Assembly (NCBI RefSeq): GCF_000017185.1
Contig: NC_009635.1
Coordinates: 684,563-748,562, forward strand
DNA from: Methanococcus aeolicus Nankai-3
Lineage (GTDB): Archaea > AGJL01 > Methanococci > Methanococcales > Methanococcaceae
Length of the DNA stretch: 64,000 bases
Reading direction: 5' to 3'
Shown: positions 10,094-20,264 of the stretch, in pieces
Layout of the letters: each line of letters starts with the position of its first letter
Position numbering within the stretch: position 1 is the first letter of the stretch
Program-made: the position numbers and the translations under genes
The notes under the pieces: model-generated
Seen by the model: only the letters and a program-made list of their open reading frames with translations
Told to the model about the DNA's origin: nothing
Database searches by the model: none

Positions 10094-11302
10094 TTATTCT
10101 TCCAATATAACCTTTTCTTTATGTTTTGGATTGGTTTTTTCCTTATCTGATTCAATCTGTTTTTTAACTGATTCCAAAGCATCTTTTAATACTTCAATGA
10201 AATCCCATCTTTGTTTTTCAGATATAAGTTGAATATCTTCTCCCTCCACCCCTATTCTTTTTAATGTTGCCTGTTTTCCTTTTGCAAAATATAATTTTTT
10301 AGGAGTTTTTACATAGGCCTTAACTGTATAGTTTGGAACTCCTCCTTTGTCATGTTCTTTTTTAACTACAACTTTTATCCAGTGGAGATGTTTGGAGTAT
10401 TTTGCAATTTTTTGAACTTCTGTCACCAACATTCTTTCTGTAAGTTCTTTCATATACTCATCAAAATCACCGTGGAGCTCCACCTCTACAACTGATTCTT
10501 TTCTTAGGCTTTGGAGATATTTCATTATGTCCAATCTTGTAATCATTCCCCTTAATGTTCCATTTTTAAGAACTGGAATTCCTCTTATATCGTGATGTTC
10601 CATTAATTTTGCCGCATCAGTCACAGAATCATCTACATTACAGGATATTAAAGGAGAATTCATAATTATTGACACAGGTTGGGCCATTCTTGGAACTTTA
10701 TCTCCTGCCATATCTCCAACAGTCATTTTTTTCTTTGGTTTATATATTTTATAAAGTATATCTTCTTCTGTAATCATTCCTGTTGGTTCTGCATCTTTAT
10801 CAAGAATTACAAGCCTACTTATATCATATTTCCTCATTAGGCTTCTTGCCTTTCCTATGCTCTCATTGTAATCAATTGTTATAGGACTTTTTGACATTAA
10901 TTTATTTACTTTAACATCTTCCAACAATTCAGAAGTTGCAACTCTTTTCATTATGTCGTGGTCCGTAATAATTCCCACTAATTTTCCTTCATCATCTACA
11001 AGAGGGGCAGCTCTTTGTCCGCTGGACAATACCTCACAAACAGCATCCATAAAAGGAGTATTTTGGTTTATGCAATGTGGTTTAAACATTAAACTACTTA
11101 TTTTTTCATCTAATGATGTGGCAAGAAGTAAATCATGCATTATAACCATATTTATATTATTTTCATCATCTAGGACAATTAAATTGTGAAAATTATTTTT
11201 ATCCATTATCCCTATTGCTTTTGATATTGGGGTTTCTGGTGTTATTGTGTGTACATCTTTTGTAGCTACTTCTATTACTGGTTCATTTAGCATATCCCTC
11301 AC
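10094..11302 (-). CDS. Four-CBS-domain protein with HPF/RaiA-like C-terminal domain
   Basis: A 402-residue protein. Residues 1-280 contain four CBS domains in two pairs (repeated patterns such as DHDIMKRVA, EEDILYKI and TRLDIMKYL). The remaining region, about 283-380, begins with VEVELHGDFDEYMKELTERM and reads like a ribosome-hibernation-factor (HPF/RaiA, S30AE-like) beta-alpha fold, including HWIKVVVKKEHDKGG and YTVKAYVKTP. CBS-HPF architectures are known in some archaea. The inferred role is ribosome hibernation or RNA binding gated by adenine-nucleotide level. The CBS assignment is firm; the tail assignment is moderate. Confidence 0.8.
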   Translation of the reverse strand: MRDMLNEPVIEVATKDVHTITPETPISKAIGIMDKNNFHNLIVLDDENNINMVIMHDLLLATSLDEKISSLMFKPHCINQNTPFMDAVCEVLSSGQRAAPLVDDEGKLVGIITDHDIMKRVATSELLEDVKVNKLMSKSPITIDYNESIGKARSLMRKYDISRLVILDKDAEPTGMITEEDILYKIYKPKKKMTVGDMAGDKVPRMAQPVSIIMNSPLISCNVDDSVTDAAKLMEHHDIRGIPVLKNGTLRGMITRLDIMKYLQSLRKESVVEVELHGDFDEYMKELTERMLVTEVQKIAKYSKHLHWIKVVVKKEHDKGGVPNYTVKAYVKTPKKLYFAKGKQATLKRIGVEGEDIQLISEKQRWDFIEVLKDALESVKKQIESDKEKTNPKHKEKVILEE

Positions 11303-11400
11303 CTCGATAATTAAAACTATTAAACCCTATGCTCTTGTTTATGATATTATTAACAGATAATGATATTATTATAATATTATATAATAATTACTATTTATTT

Positions 11401-12081
11401 CTATTTATTTATCATTGATTTAAACATATTTAATCCATCATCTGAACCAAGGAGCTCCTCACTTGCCCTCTCAGGATGAGGCATTAATAAAACACAATTT
11501 CCTTTTTCGTTGCATACTCCTGCAATATTATCAACAGAACCATTTGGATTGGCCTCCTCTGTGATATTTCCATGTTCATCACAGTATTTAAATACAATCA
11601 TGTTTTTTTCATACATTTTTTGAAGGGTTTCTTCATCTGCATAAAATCTACCTTCTGCATGTGCCACAGGTATTTTTAAAACATCTCCAACATTGTAGTA
11701 TTTTGTGAATGGTGTGTTGTTATTTTCAACTCTGATATATACCCATTTACAAATAAATCTTGCACTTTCATTATTTGTAAGAGTTCCGTAGGAAAATCCA
11801 GCTTCTAAACCTATTTGAGCTCCATTGCAAATACCCAATACTGGTTTTCCGTCATCTACCATTTTTTTCAGAGCTCCCACAATAGGAGTTTTTGAGCTTA
11901 TTGCTCCAGCTCTTAAATAATCGCCGTAGGAAAATCCTCCGGGAATAACTGCACCGGCATAATTATCTATATTTTTTTCGGAAAACCATATTAAATGGGG
12001 AGCTCCCCCTGCTAATTTTATAGCATGACATACATCATTATCACAATTTGTTCCTAAAAATTTTGCAACTGCAATGTCCAT
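11401..12081 (-). CDS. purQ: Phosphoribosylformylglycinamidine synthase subunit PurQ
   Basis: A 226-residue class I glutamine amidotransferase subunit that provides ammonia to PurL in purine synthesis. The catalytic cysteine is in GICNGAQIG (Cys85), the glycine-rich oxyanion region in PGGFSYGDYLRAGA, and the His/Glu pair in LMPHPERASEELLG near the C-terminus. Length is normal for the small archaeal PurQ. It lies downstream of the histone gene on the same strand with a 49-bp gap. Confidence 0.96.
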   Translation of the reverse strand: MDIAVAKFLGTNCDNDVCHAIKLAGGAPHLIWFSEKNIDNYAGAVIPGGFSYGDYLRAGAISSKTPIVGALKKMVDDGKPVLGICNGAQIGLEAGFSYGTLTNNESARFICKWVYIRVENNNTPFTKYYNVGDVLKIPVAHAEGRFYADEETLQKMYEKNMIVFKYCDEHGNITEEANPNGSVDNIAGVCNEKGNCVLLMPHPERASEELLGSDDGLNMFKSMINK

Positions 12082-12130
12082 ATTATCACATTTGTATATT
12101 GATTTGATTTTATTTTTTTAATAATATTTA

Positions 12131-12433
12131 TTATTCTTCCCTTGTTAATTCAGAAGAAAGCACTTTTAAAAATTCTTTTGTTAATATTTGAACTTTTTCA
12201 GTTCTATCTGCAACTTCTAATATTTTCTGTCTTACTCTCTCTCCGTCGCAATTTTCAACATCTCTCGCTTTTATGGTTTTTCTTTTATCTTTTGCAGCAT
12301 TTTCTTCTGCAAGTCTTGTAGTTGTGACTATGTATTCTTGTAATATTTCTACAATTTTTACAACTGATTCAGCTGAAACATTCATATCTGTATTTTGTTT
12401 CATTATTCTTTTAACTGTTCCTTTGGGTATCAT
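12131..12433 (-). CDS. Archaeal histone with C-terminal extension
   Basis: A 100-residue protein. Residues 1-68 form a histone fold (PKGTVKRIMKQNTDMNVSAESV, then a long helix with RLAEENAAKDKRKTIKARDV). About 30 extra helical residues follow (RVRQKILEVADRTEKVQILTK and on), unlike the usual 66-69-residue archaeal histones. The layout matches the Methanocaldococcus MJ1647 type, whose C-terminal helix drives tetramer formation and DNA bridging rather than wrapping. The family assignment is from sequence; the bridging behaviour here is inferred. Confidence 0.85.
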   Translation of the reverse strand: MIPKGTVKRIMKQNTDMNVSAESVVKIVEILQEYIVTTTRLAEENAAKDKRKTIKARDVENCDGERVRQKILEVADRTEKVQILTKEFLKVLSSELTREE

Positions 12434-12482
12434 GTTATGGCCTCTCGTTATGTATTAATAATACTATATCATATGTATTGCA

Positions 12483-12499
12483 ATTTATATATACTTTAT
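12483..12499 (-). promoter_or_regulatory. Candidate TATA box for the histone gene
   Basis: On the minus strand AAAGTATATATAAATTG lies about 50-66 bp before the ATG, a typical archaeal TATA element preceded by an A-rich BRE-like stretch. The transcription start would be about 25 bp further on, leaving a short leader. Confidence 0.5.
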
Positions 12500-12608
12500 T
12501 GTATTAGCTGGAGTTTTCAACGATTTTATAATAAAATAGCAAAAATAAAAAATAAAAAATAAAAAAATAGAAATATTATATAAAAATAAAAAATATGATA
12601 GTCATTTG

Positions 12609-14261
12609 TTATTTCAATACTGCCCCTTCATTTGCCGAAGATACTAATTTAGCATATCTTGATATATATCCTTTTTTAACTTTTATTTCTGGTTTTTTCC
12701 AATTAGCTAATCTTTCTTTTATCTCTTCTTCGCTTATTTTTAAGTTTATTTCTTTTGCCATCATATCAATAGCAATTATATCTCCTTCTTCAATTATGGC
12801 TATTGGACCTCCTGCCATTGCCTCTGGTGAGATATGTCCAATACATGGACCTCTACTTCCCCCACTAAATCTACCATCTGTAATAAGTGCAACAGAGTCA
12901 TCTAATCCCATACCACAAATAGCAGAAGTTGGAGACAACATTTCTCTCATTCCCGGACCTCCTGCTGGACCTTCATATCTTATTACAACAACATCTCCTT
13001 CTTTAATGTCCCCCCCAAGTATTGCGTCAATGGTTTCCTCCTCTGAATTAAATACCCGTGCAGGCCCCTCGTGTTTATACATCTTTGGATTTACAGCACT
13101 AATTTTTACAACACAGCCATCAGGTGCTATATTTCCTTTTAATATCCTTAATCCTGCGGTCTCATGCACTGGTTTATCCACTGGTCTAATTATATTATAA
13201 TCAATGTATTTTACCTCATTTATTATCTCTTTAATAGATTTACCGCTTACAGTGTTAGCATCCCTTATTTTTTGCTCCAATATTTTTAAAACAGCTGGAA
13301 TACCTCCTGCCCTATGCAAATCGCTTATAAAGTGGTCTCCCCCCGGCCTTAATGAAGCAATATGTGGCACCTCGTCGCATAACCTATCAAAATCGTCAAG
13401 AGTTATAAACTCTGGTGCTATTTCATAAGCCAAAGCTGGAATATGAAGTGTTGTATTTGAAGAACCTCCCAAAGCCAAATCAACCAATATTGCATTTTCA
13501 AATGATTCCTTTGTTAATAAATCTGTTGGTTTTATATCTTCTTTTACCAAATCAACTATTTTCATACCGCTTCTTTTTGCAATTCTCACCTTTTCGGCAT
13601 CTGTTGCATGTGTAGTAGCACACATAGGAAGGGATAAACCAAGTGTTTCGGTTAAACAGGCCATACTATTTGCCGTAAATAATCCAGCACAGCTACCAGC
13701 TCCCGGACAGGCACAGGTTTCAATTTCCATTAATTCCTCTTTTGTAATTTTTCCAACATTATATTCTCCAACTCCTTCAAACACACTTATAAGGTCATAC
13801 TTTTTACCGTGGAGCTCCCCAGGTTGCATAGGTCCGCCAGTTATTACTATGAATGGAATATTTAATCTTAGAGCCCCCATAATCATACCAGGAACAATTT
13901 TATCACAGGACGGAATAAGCACCAATCCATCAAATCCATGAGCTTTCGCCATACTTTCTACTGTATCAGCTATTATCTCTCTTGATGGTAATGAATATCT
14001 CATTCCCTCATGTCCCATAGCTATACCATCACATACGGCCATAGTGTTAAATTCAAAAGGTGTTCCGCCGTTTGCATAAACTCCCTTTTTTGCAGCTTCT
14101 GCCAATGTATTTAAATGAATATGCCCGGGAACTACTTCTGTAAAGCTATTTACTATACCTATGAATGGTTTTTCTATTTCTTCGTCCGTATATCCGCATG
14201 CCTTTAATAAACTTCTGTTTGGAGCTCTGGAAACTCCCTTCTTTAAGTTATCACTTATCAT
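12609..14261 (-). CDS. ilvD: Dihydroxy-acid dehydratase
   Basis: A 550-residue iron-sulfur dehydratase that makes the 2-oxo acid precursors of valine and isoleucine. Cluster and active-site signatures are visible: [11 protein letters not shown] near residue 117, [19 protein letters not shown] near residue 188, and near the C-terminal part [17 protein letters not shown]. Length is standard. The preceding pathway enzymes IlvB/IlvN are at 16-18.5 kb and citramalate synthase at 6.8 kb, so the pathway genes are near each other but not in one operon. Confidence 0.97.
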   Translation of the reverse strand: MISDNLKKGVSRAPNRSLLKACGYTDEEIEKPFIGIVNSFTEVVPGHIHLNTLAEAAKKGVYANGGTPFEFNTMAVCDGIAMGHEGMRYSLPSREIIADTVESMAKAHGFDGLVLIPSCDKIVPGMIMGALRLNIPFIVITGGPMQPGELHGKKYDLISVFEGVGEYNVGKITKEELMEIETCACPGAGSCAGLFTANSMACLTETLGLSLPMCATTHATDAEKVRIAKRSGMKIVDLVKEDIKPTDLLTKESFENAILVDLALGGSSNTTLHIPALAYEIAPEFITLDDFDRLCDEVPHIASLRPGGDHFISDLHRAGGIPAVLKILEQKIRDANTVSGKSIKEIINEVKYIDYNIIRPVDKPVHETAGLRILKGNIAPDGCVVKISAVNPKMYKHEGPARVFNSEEETIDAILGGDIKEGDVVVIRYEGPAGGPGMREMLSPTSAICGMGLDDSVALITDGRFSGGSRGPCIGHISPEAMAGGPIAIIEEGDIIAIDMMAKEINLKISEEEIKERLANWKKPEIKVKKGYISRYAKLVSSANEGAVLK

Positions 14262-14460
14262 ATTATCACCATATAAAAAAAATGAAATATAAAAAATTAA
14301 AAATGTATATACTATATAAAAGCTAATTAATAATATTAAAATATTTTTATAAAATTCTTTGGTTTGGGAGCTCCGTGTAATTCAACATTTATTAAATATT
14401 TAACGATGTCCCCAAAATAAAAAAAATACGATAATCAAGATTATCGTTTTAATATATTTT

Positions 14461-15618
14461 TTAAATATTATTTCCCTGTTCAACAATTTCTTTAATGTTA
14501 TCTACAACATAACGCACTTGTTCCCACGATAAACCATAAACACTCATTTTTATTTCTTTTGTAGTTCCTCTTTTTATGCCTCCAATTCCCCTCTTTTTCA
14601 ATTCCTCGTAAAAGAAATAACCTCTTCTTTTATCCTTCTGTGCTATTTCGTCCAATATTGGAGTTTCAAATTTAATTAAATCATGTTGTTTTGGTTTTAT
14701 GCCCAGTTGATTAAATCCTATTTTTTCTAATTCATCAACTACAAACCGTGTTTTTTTAACTTCATTATCCCAGTTTTTAACTCTCTCGGCAACATGTGAG
14801 AAACTTGCCATAAGTGAAATAAGTGGAGCTCCCCTACTGGTGCAACCTAACATTTCAATTTCTTTTACTGGATGGGTTTTTGATGTTCTAAATACTTTAT
14901 CAGCATATTCTCCCTTTATAGATACCAAACCGCAAGGACTGGCTGAAGCCATGCTTTTATGTCCAGATATTGCCAAAAAGTCTGCATTTAGTTTTTTTCC
15001 ATTTACTGGCAATCTTCCCACAGAATAGGCACAATTTAATAAAAATGGGTATCCTTTTTGTTTTGCTATTTTTCCAACTTTTTCAGCATCTGCAAGATTT
15101 CCATAATTTCCATCTACATGAGTTAATAATATTAATCCTATTGGTTTATTTTTATCCTCCAAATTATCAATAACTTCCGCATATTTCTCGGGATTAACTC
15201 TAAATGTAGGATAACCATCATGCTCAACTATTTCACTATTTAATTTTGCCCTTTCCAATGCTACAAAAGAAGTATAATGTGCATTTCCATCAAGAACTAC
15301 GAAATCTCCTTCATTACATACAGAGTGCATAACTATAAATTTACTTTCCCTTGCTCCATGCGTCGGACGAGTAAAATCCATTCCTAAAAATTTGGATACA
15401 TCATGCAAATATTCGCAAATTGGAGGTGTTTCTACTTTATCCAACCTTCCACCACAGTAATCACATACACTGTATCCATCCCAATATTCATATATTGCTT
15501 TTTTTGATTCTACTGGGAGCTCCCCTCCTCTTTGTATTGGATTTAAATCTATTAATTCTCGTCCCATCGTTCGCCTAATATTTTTATATTTGTCAAAATT
15601 TATATTTAATTCGTCCAT
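14461..15618 (-). CDS. pscS: O-phospho-L-seryl-tRNA:Cys-tRNA synthase (SepCysS)
   Basis: A 385-residue PLP enzyme that converts Sep-tRNA(Cys) to Cys-tRNA(Cys), the tRNA-dependent cysteine route of methanogens that lack CysRS. Motifs: NPIQRGGELP near the start, CDYCGG, THGARESKF and the PLP-lysine stretch SGHKSMAS. The start is placed at ATG 15618 (MDELNINFDKY) with GGTGCT just upstream; a longer frame to 15693 would run into the repeat element at 15655 and adds a non-family leader. The partner SepRS is not in the window. Confidence 0.93.
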   Translation of the reverse strand: MDELNINFDKYKNIRRTMGRELIDLNPIQRGGELPVESKKAIYEYWDGYSVCDYCGGRLDKVETPPICEYLHDVSKFLGMDFTRPTHGARESKFIVMHSVCNEGDFVVLDGNAHYTSFVALERAKLNSEIVEHDGYPTFRVNPEKYAEVIDNLEDKNKPIGLILLTHVDGNYGNLADAEKVGKIAKQKGYPFLLNCAYSVGRLPVNGKKLNADFLAISGHKSMASASPCGLVSIKGEYADKVFRTSKTHPVKEIEMLGCTSRGAPLISLMASFSHVAERVKNWDNEVKKTRFVVDELEKIGFNQLGIKPKQHDLIKFETPILDEIAQKDKRRGYFFYEELKKRGIGGIKRGTTKEIKMSVYGLSWEQVRYVVDNIKEIVEQGNNI

Positions 15619-15980
15619 ATTAGCACCAATATTTAAGTTGTCATATAAAATATATATAGTCAATCTTCGAACTGTTTCACCCTGTTTATGCAAATAAGAC
15701 TATATTCTATTAATACGCCTTATTGCACTAATTATTTGGAACAATTAAGGGGCAGTTTTTGAAGATTAACTATAATTTGCAAAATATATATATAATATTA
15801 ATTTAAGTAGTATATTACTAAAAATTGTACATGTTATTAATATTTATTAATATATTTATATTGTCTTTTTATTTGCAATATTATATTATAATTTAATATA
15901 TTTACTTATAATTATTATTATTATTATTTAACCATTATTAATTATTATTTAATTTATTATTTAATTTATTTGGTGATTTT
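15619..15980. other. Divergent intergenic region between pscS and ilvB
   Basis: About 360 bp holding one MITE-like element (15655-15775), then extremely AT-rich DNA with ATT repeats near 15910-15970. The ilvB Shine-Dalgarno GGTGAT lies just before its ATG. The promoters of both genes should be here. Confidence 0.6.
15655..15775. repeat. MITE-like element, family 1
   Basis: About 121 bp with imperfect terminal inverted repeats: left end TATAGTCAATCTTCGAA, right end TTGAAGATTAACTATA. The interior GTTTCACCCTGTTTATGCAA is shared almost exactly with the copy at 34609. It lies immediately upstream of pscS. No ORF. Confidence 0.8.
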
Positions 15981-17780
15981 ATGAACGGAGCAGAGGCTAT
16001 GATAAAAGCACTTGAAGCTGAAAAAGTCGAAATATTATTTGGTTATCCCGGGGGAGCTCTACTACCATTTTACGATGCACTACATCATAGTGATTTAATA
16101 CATCTTTTAACACGACATGAACAAGCCGCCGCCCATGCCGCAGACGGATATGCCAGAGCAAGTGGCAAAGTTGGAGTATGTATAGGAACATCTGGACCAG
16201 GTGCAACTAATCTTGTTACAGGAGTGGCTACAGCACATTCTGATTCCTCTCCAATGGTGGCATTGACAGGGCAAGTTCCAACAAAATTAATAGGAAATGA
16301 TGCATTTCAGGAAATAGATGCCCTTGGATTATTTATGCCCATTGTGAAGCATAACTTTCAAATTCAAAAAACTTGTCAAATACCAGAGATTTTCAGAAGT
16401 GCTTTTGAAATAGCCCAGACTGGAAGACCTGGACCCGTGCATATCGATTTACCAAAAGATGTTCAAGAATTAGAATTAGATATTGATAAACACCCAATAC
16501 CGTCAAAAGTAAAATTAATAGGATATAATCCAACCACCATTGGACATCCGCGACAAATAAAAAAAGCAATTAAATTAATCGCTTCTGCTAAAAGACCGAT
16601 AATTTTAGCAGGTGGTGGAGTACTATTAAGTGGAGCTAATGAAGAATTATTAAAATTAGTGGAATTATTAAACATACCTGTATGTACAACTTTAATGGGT
16701 AAAGGTTGTATATCTGAAAATCATCCCCTTGCCCTTGGTATGGTTGGTATGCATGGGACAAAACCAGCTAATTATTGTCTATCTGAAAGTGATGTTTTAA
16801 TATCCATTGGTTGTAGGTTCTCCGATAGAATTACAGGAGATATAAAAAGTTTTGCTACAAATGCAAAAATTATCCATATTGATATAGACCCCGCCGAAAT
16901 TGGCAAAAATGTAGCCGTAGATGTGCCAATTGTGGGAGATGCTAAATTAATATTAAAAGAATTAATAAAACAGCTGGATTATATCATCAATAAAGATAGT
17001 AAGGAAAATAACGATAAAGAAAATATATCACAATGGATAGAAAATGTTAATTCATTGAAAAAATCCTCAATTCCTGTAATGGATTATGATGATATTCCAA
17101 TAAAACCACAAAAAATAGTAAAAGAACTTATGGCCGTTATTGACGATTTAAATATTAATAAAAATACCATAATTACAACCGATGTTGGACAAAATCAAAT
17201 GTGGATGGCCCACTACTTTAAAACCCAAACTCCACGGTCATTCTTATCCTCGGGAGGATTAGGAACTATGGGATTCGGATTCCCCTCTGCAATTGGGGCA
17301 AAGGTTGCAAAACCAGATAGCAAAGTAATTTGTATAACTGGTGATGGCGGATTTATGATGAACTGTCAAGAGCTCGGCACAATAGCCGAATACAATATCC
17401 CTGTTGTAATTTGTATATTTGACAATAGAACCCTTGGAATGGTTTATCAATGGCAAAATTTATTCTATGGAAAAAGACAATGTAGTGTTAATTTCGGGGG
17501 AGCTCCTGATTTTATAAAACTTGCAGAAAGCTACGGTATAAAAGCTAGAAGAATTGAATCACCTAATGAAATAAATGAAGCACTTAAAGAAGCCATAAAT
17601 TGTGATGAACCTTATTTATTAGATTTCGCAATTGACCCCTCATCAGCTCTTTCAATGGTGCCACCAGGAGCAAAATTAACTAATATAATTGATGCAGTTC
17701 AAGAGCATCCAAATGAAAAAATCGTATGTTTCGATGAAATAAAGAGAAGATATATGGAAAATAAAAGAAATAGGAAATAA
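15981..17780 (+). CDS. ilvB: Acetolactate synthase large subunit
   Basis: A 599-residue thiamine-diphosphate enzyme that forms acetolactate or acetohydroxybutyrate for valine, leucine and isoleucine. The catalytic glutamate is Glu47 in TRHEQAAAHAADGYARA. The ThDP/Mg motif is GDGGFMMNCQELGT near residue 455, ending in the IFDN asparagine. FAD-binding features (GMHGTKPANY) are in the central domain. GGTGATTTT precedes the ATG. The small subunit IlvN follows after 174 bp on the same strand. Confidence 0.97.
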   Translation: MNGAEAMIKALEAEKVEILFGYPGGALLPFYDALHHSDLIHLLTRHEQAAAHAADGYARASGKVGVCIGTSGPGATNLVTGVATAHSDSSPMVALTGQVPTKLIGNDAFQEIDALGLFMPIVKHNFQIQKTCQIPEIFRSAFEIAQTGRPGPVHIDLPKDVQELELDIDKHPIPSKVKLIGYNPTTIGHPRQIKKAIKLIASAKRPIILAGGGVLLSGANEELLKLVELLNIPVCTTLMGKGCISENHPLALGMVGMHGTKPANYCLSESDVLISIGCRFSDRITGDIKSFATNAKIIHIDIDPAEIGKNVAVDVPIVGDAKLILKELIKQLDYIINKDSKENNDKENISQWIENVNSLKKSSIPVMDYDDIPIKPQKIVKELMAVIDDLNINKNTIITTDVGQNQMWMAHYFKTQTPRSFLSSGGLGTMGFGFPSAIGAKVAKPDSKVICITGDGGFMMNCQELGTIAEYNIPVVICIFDNRTLGMVYQWQNLFYGKRQCSVNFGGAPDFIKLAESYGIKARRIESPNEINEALKEAINCDEPYLLDFAIDPSSALSMVPPGAKLTNIIDAVQEHPNEKIVCFDEIKRRYMENKRNRK

Positions 17781-17954
17781 AATAAAAAATATAATCTAAA
17801 ATTTAATGGATTAATGGAAATGGCAAAACAAAGACGATAAATAAAATAATTTAATAAATTAAATAGAAATGGGCCAATAGAATAATATATTTTATTTTTT
17901 CTATATGGTTTTTCCTATGGTTATATATTATATGATAACCCGTACGGTGATTTT

Positions 17955-18464
17955 ATGAAAAATACTCATATTATTTCGGTTTTAGTATTAAATAAACCGG
18001 GAGTTCTTCAAAGGATTTCAGGACTATTCACAAGACGATGGTATAATATATCAAGCATCACGGTTGGAAGCACAGATTCCACCGACATATCCCGAATGAC
18101 TATTGTAGTAAAAGGAGACGACAAAGTCGTAGAACAAGTCGTAAAACAGTTGAATAAACTTATTGAAGTAATAAAAGTTATAGATTTAGATGAAGAAGAA
18201 TGTGTTGAAAGGGAGCTCTGCCTCATAAAAATATATGCACCAACAGAAAGTAGTAAGTCCCAAGTAATTCAATATGCCAATATATTTAGGGGCAATATTG
18301 TAGATTTAAGTCAAGAATCCCTAACTGTGCAAATAACAGGAGATAAAACTAAAATAAGTGCATTTATTAAGTTGGTTAAACCCATGGGGATAAAAGAAAT
18401 ATCCCGAACTGGTTTAACTGCACTTATGAGAGGTCCGAAAATATTAAAGTCCAATAAAGCATAA
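17955..18464 (+). CDS. ilvN: Acetolactate synthase small (regulatory) subunit
   Basis: A 169-residue regulatory subunit. An N-terminal ACT domain (residues 4-75; [20 protein letters not shown] and [11 protein letters not shown]) binds branched-chain amino acids for feedback control, and a C-terminal ACT-like domain follows ([10 protein letters not shown] onward). Placement just after ilvB with GGTGATTTT before the ATG supports joint expression. Confidence 0.96.
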   Translation: MKNTHIISVLVLNKPGVLQRISGLFTRRWYNISSITVGSTDSTDISRMTIVVKGDDKVVEQVVKQLNKLIEVIKVIDLDEEECVERELCLIKIYAPTESSKSQVIQYANIFRGNIVDLSQESLTVQITGDKTKISAFIKLVKPMGIKEISRTGLTALMRGPKILKSNKA

Positions 18465-18545
18465 ATATTAAATATTTATTTTTCTTTCACTATTTTTTAA
18501 TTATCTGTTATTATACTCTTACAATTTATCATTGGAGGCGATTTT

Positions 18546-19550
18546 ATGAATATAAATAGAATGCATGGTGCAGGCGGACAGGTCATGCAAAATTTAATTA
18601 AAGAAACAATTTTGGGAAATTTAGACAATACTTCTGTAAATGGAGGAATAGGATTAAATGATTTAGACGATGGTGCTACCATCCCATTAGGTGACAAAGA
18701 AATTGTTTTTACAGTTGATGGGCATACAGTTAGCCCAATATTTTTCCCAGGAGGGAATATTGGAACCCTTGCAACTTGCGGAACAATTAACGATTTATCT
18801 GTTATGGGGGCTAAACCATTGGCTTTATCTTTATCAATAATTCTCCCCGAAGGTTTTGAAATAGAAAAACTAGATAAAATCATGAAATCAATAAATAAAA
18901 GCTGTAATGAAGCAGGGGTTGCCATAATTACCGGAGATACAAAGGTATCAATGGTAGAGGATATTATAATTTCCTCCGCGGGAATAGGAATTGTGGATAA
19001 AGGAAAAGCAATTAGGGATTGCGGAATGAAAGAAGGGGATAAAATCATAGTTTCAGGAAATATCGGAGAGCATGGCATGGCAGTATTATTATCTAGGGAG
19101 GGTTTTGAGTTTGATACAGAATTAAAATCAGATGTTGCACCACTTAACGATATTATAGCTTCGGTATTAAATGAAAATATTAGAGTTAATGCAATGAAAG
19201 ACCCTACAAGAGGAGGATTGGCTGATTCATTAAATGAAATGGTTGAAAAAAGTGGATTAGGCATATATATTAATGAAGAAGATTTGCCAATTAGTGATGA
19301 AATCGTAGCTCTATCTGATGCCCTTGGTATTGACCCCCTCACAGTAGCCAACGAGGGAAAAGTTGTGATGGCAGTCCATAAAGACGATGCTGAAAAATGC
19401 TTAGAAATATTAAAAAAGCACCCCTTGGGAAAAAATGCAAAAATAATAGGGGAAGTTGTATCAGAACATAAAAAAGTAGTTATGAAAACCATTGTCGGTA
19501 AAAGAATTATAGATACTCCTGTTGGTGACCCAATACCCCGAGTATGTTAA
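18546..19550 (+). CDS. hypE: Hydrogenase maturation protein HypE
   Basis: A 334-residue PurM/SelD-fold ATPase that, with HypF, makes the cyanide ligand of [NiFe]-hydrogenase. The protein ends in PRVC, matching the family C-terminal PR(I/V)C whose cysteine is carbamoylated and dehydrated to thiocyanate. The N-terminus (MHGAGGQVMQNL), DGHTVSPIFFPGGNIG and the DPTRGGLADSLNE loop are diagnostic. GGAGGCGAT precedes the ATG. There are no other hyp genes nearby. A 331-residue open frame on the opposite strand is a shadow of this gene. Confidence 0.96.
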   Translation: MNINRMHGAGGQVMQNLIKETILGNLDNTSVNGGIGLNDLDDGATIPLGDKEIVFTVDGHTVSPIFFPGGNIGTLATCGTINDLSVMGAKPLALSLSIILPEGFEIEKLDKIMKSINKSCNEAGVAIITGDTKVSMVEDIIISSAGIGIVDKGKAIRDCGMKEGDKIIVSGNIGEHGMAVLLSREGFEFDTELKSDVAPLNDIIASVLNENIRVNAMKDPTRGGLADSLNEMVEKSGLGIYINEEDLPISDEIVALSDALGIDPLTVANEGKVVMAVHKDDAEKCLEILKKHPLGKNAKIIGEVVSEHKKVVMKTIVGKRIIDTPVGDPIPRVC

Positions 19551-19584
19551 ATGCCCCAATACATAAAGAATAAATACAATTAAA

Positions 19585-19599
19585 CCCGATATTTATATG
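19585..19599 (+). promoter_or_regulatory. Candidate TATA box for the exported protein gene
   Basis: CGATATTTATATGAC lies about 41-55 bp before the ATG at 19640, a plausible archaeal TATA element that would give a short leader. Confidence 0.45.
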
Positions 19600-19639
19600 A
19601 CTGGCATACATACACCACATACTACTTAAAGGTGATATT

Positions 19640-20092
19640 ATGAAAAATTTTTTAATAATTACCACTGCGTTATTGTTTTTAACTGTGGGGCAAATCTCGG
19701 CACAGGAGATTCAAAACAATAATCCTGATGAATTATTTAATAATATGGGACATTTGGCTGATAAATATGGGGGTTTATTAAATGAAATTTCTTTGCCAAT
19801 TGCATCAAGTGAAAGAATAAATATGTATATAACTATGAATTCTGGTGAAACTCTAAAAGTTTATGTAATTGTAGAAAATGGAAAATTAACAGCATTTGAT
19901 AAAGGCGAACTTGAAAATAATACATTGAATATATATACTACTGAACAAACTATTAATAATATATTAAATTCGGATGCTCCTGTTGAAGAATTATTATCTT
20001 CAATTAAAAATGAGAATATTAAATTAGAAGGAGTAGGAATATTTAATTATATAAAAATAGAGATATTGAATATGTTGTTTAAATTATTTTAG
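19640..20092 (+). CDS. Small exported protein, possibly SCP2-like
   Basis: A 150-residue protein with a clear signal peptide (hydrophobic core about residues 5-16, cleavage likely near Ser-Ala-Gln at 20-22). The mature part alternates short beta strands and helices (MNSGETLKVYVIVENGKL, then TEQTINNIL and a C-terminal helix). The pattern resembles an SCP2 sterol-carrier-type domain, but this is a weak structural impression. Its own promoter and a GGTGATATT Shine-Dalgarno suggest a single-gene unit. Function not recognised. Confidence 0.7.
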   Translation: MKNFLIITTALLFLTVGQISAQEIQNNNPDELFNNMGHLADKYGGLLNEISLPIASSERINMYITMNSGETLKVYVIVENGKLTAFDKGELENNTLNIYTTEQTINNILNSDAPVEELLSSIKNENIKLEGVGIFNYIKIEILNMLFKLF

Positions 20093-20264
20093 TATTATTG
20101 ACAACAGTAAATATTAAATAATTTTTTTTATATTATTTTATCTTTTTTATCTGCATATTTTTTATATCAATATTTGCTTTGAGAAACGAAAAATAAACTG
20201 TTTTTGGCTATTCTATAATATGCATATTTTTAATATTAATATATAAAAATAATTTGGTGTTTTT

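Noticed and set aside
12595-13200. 201-residue plus-strand frame
   Set aside because: Antisense to ilvD, which is a fully conserved enzyme; low-complexity shadow translation.
18497-19492. 331-residue open frame on the minus strand
   Set aside because: It is antisense to hypE, has no Shine-Dalgarno or recognisable domain, and its composition (Ser, Pro, Ile rich) is typical of a shadow frame.
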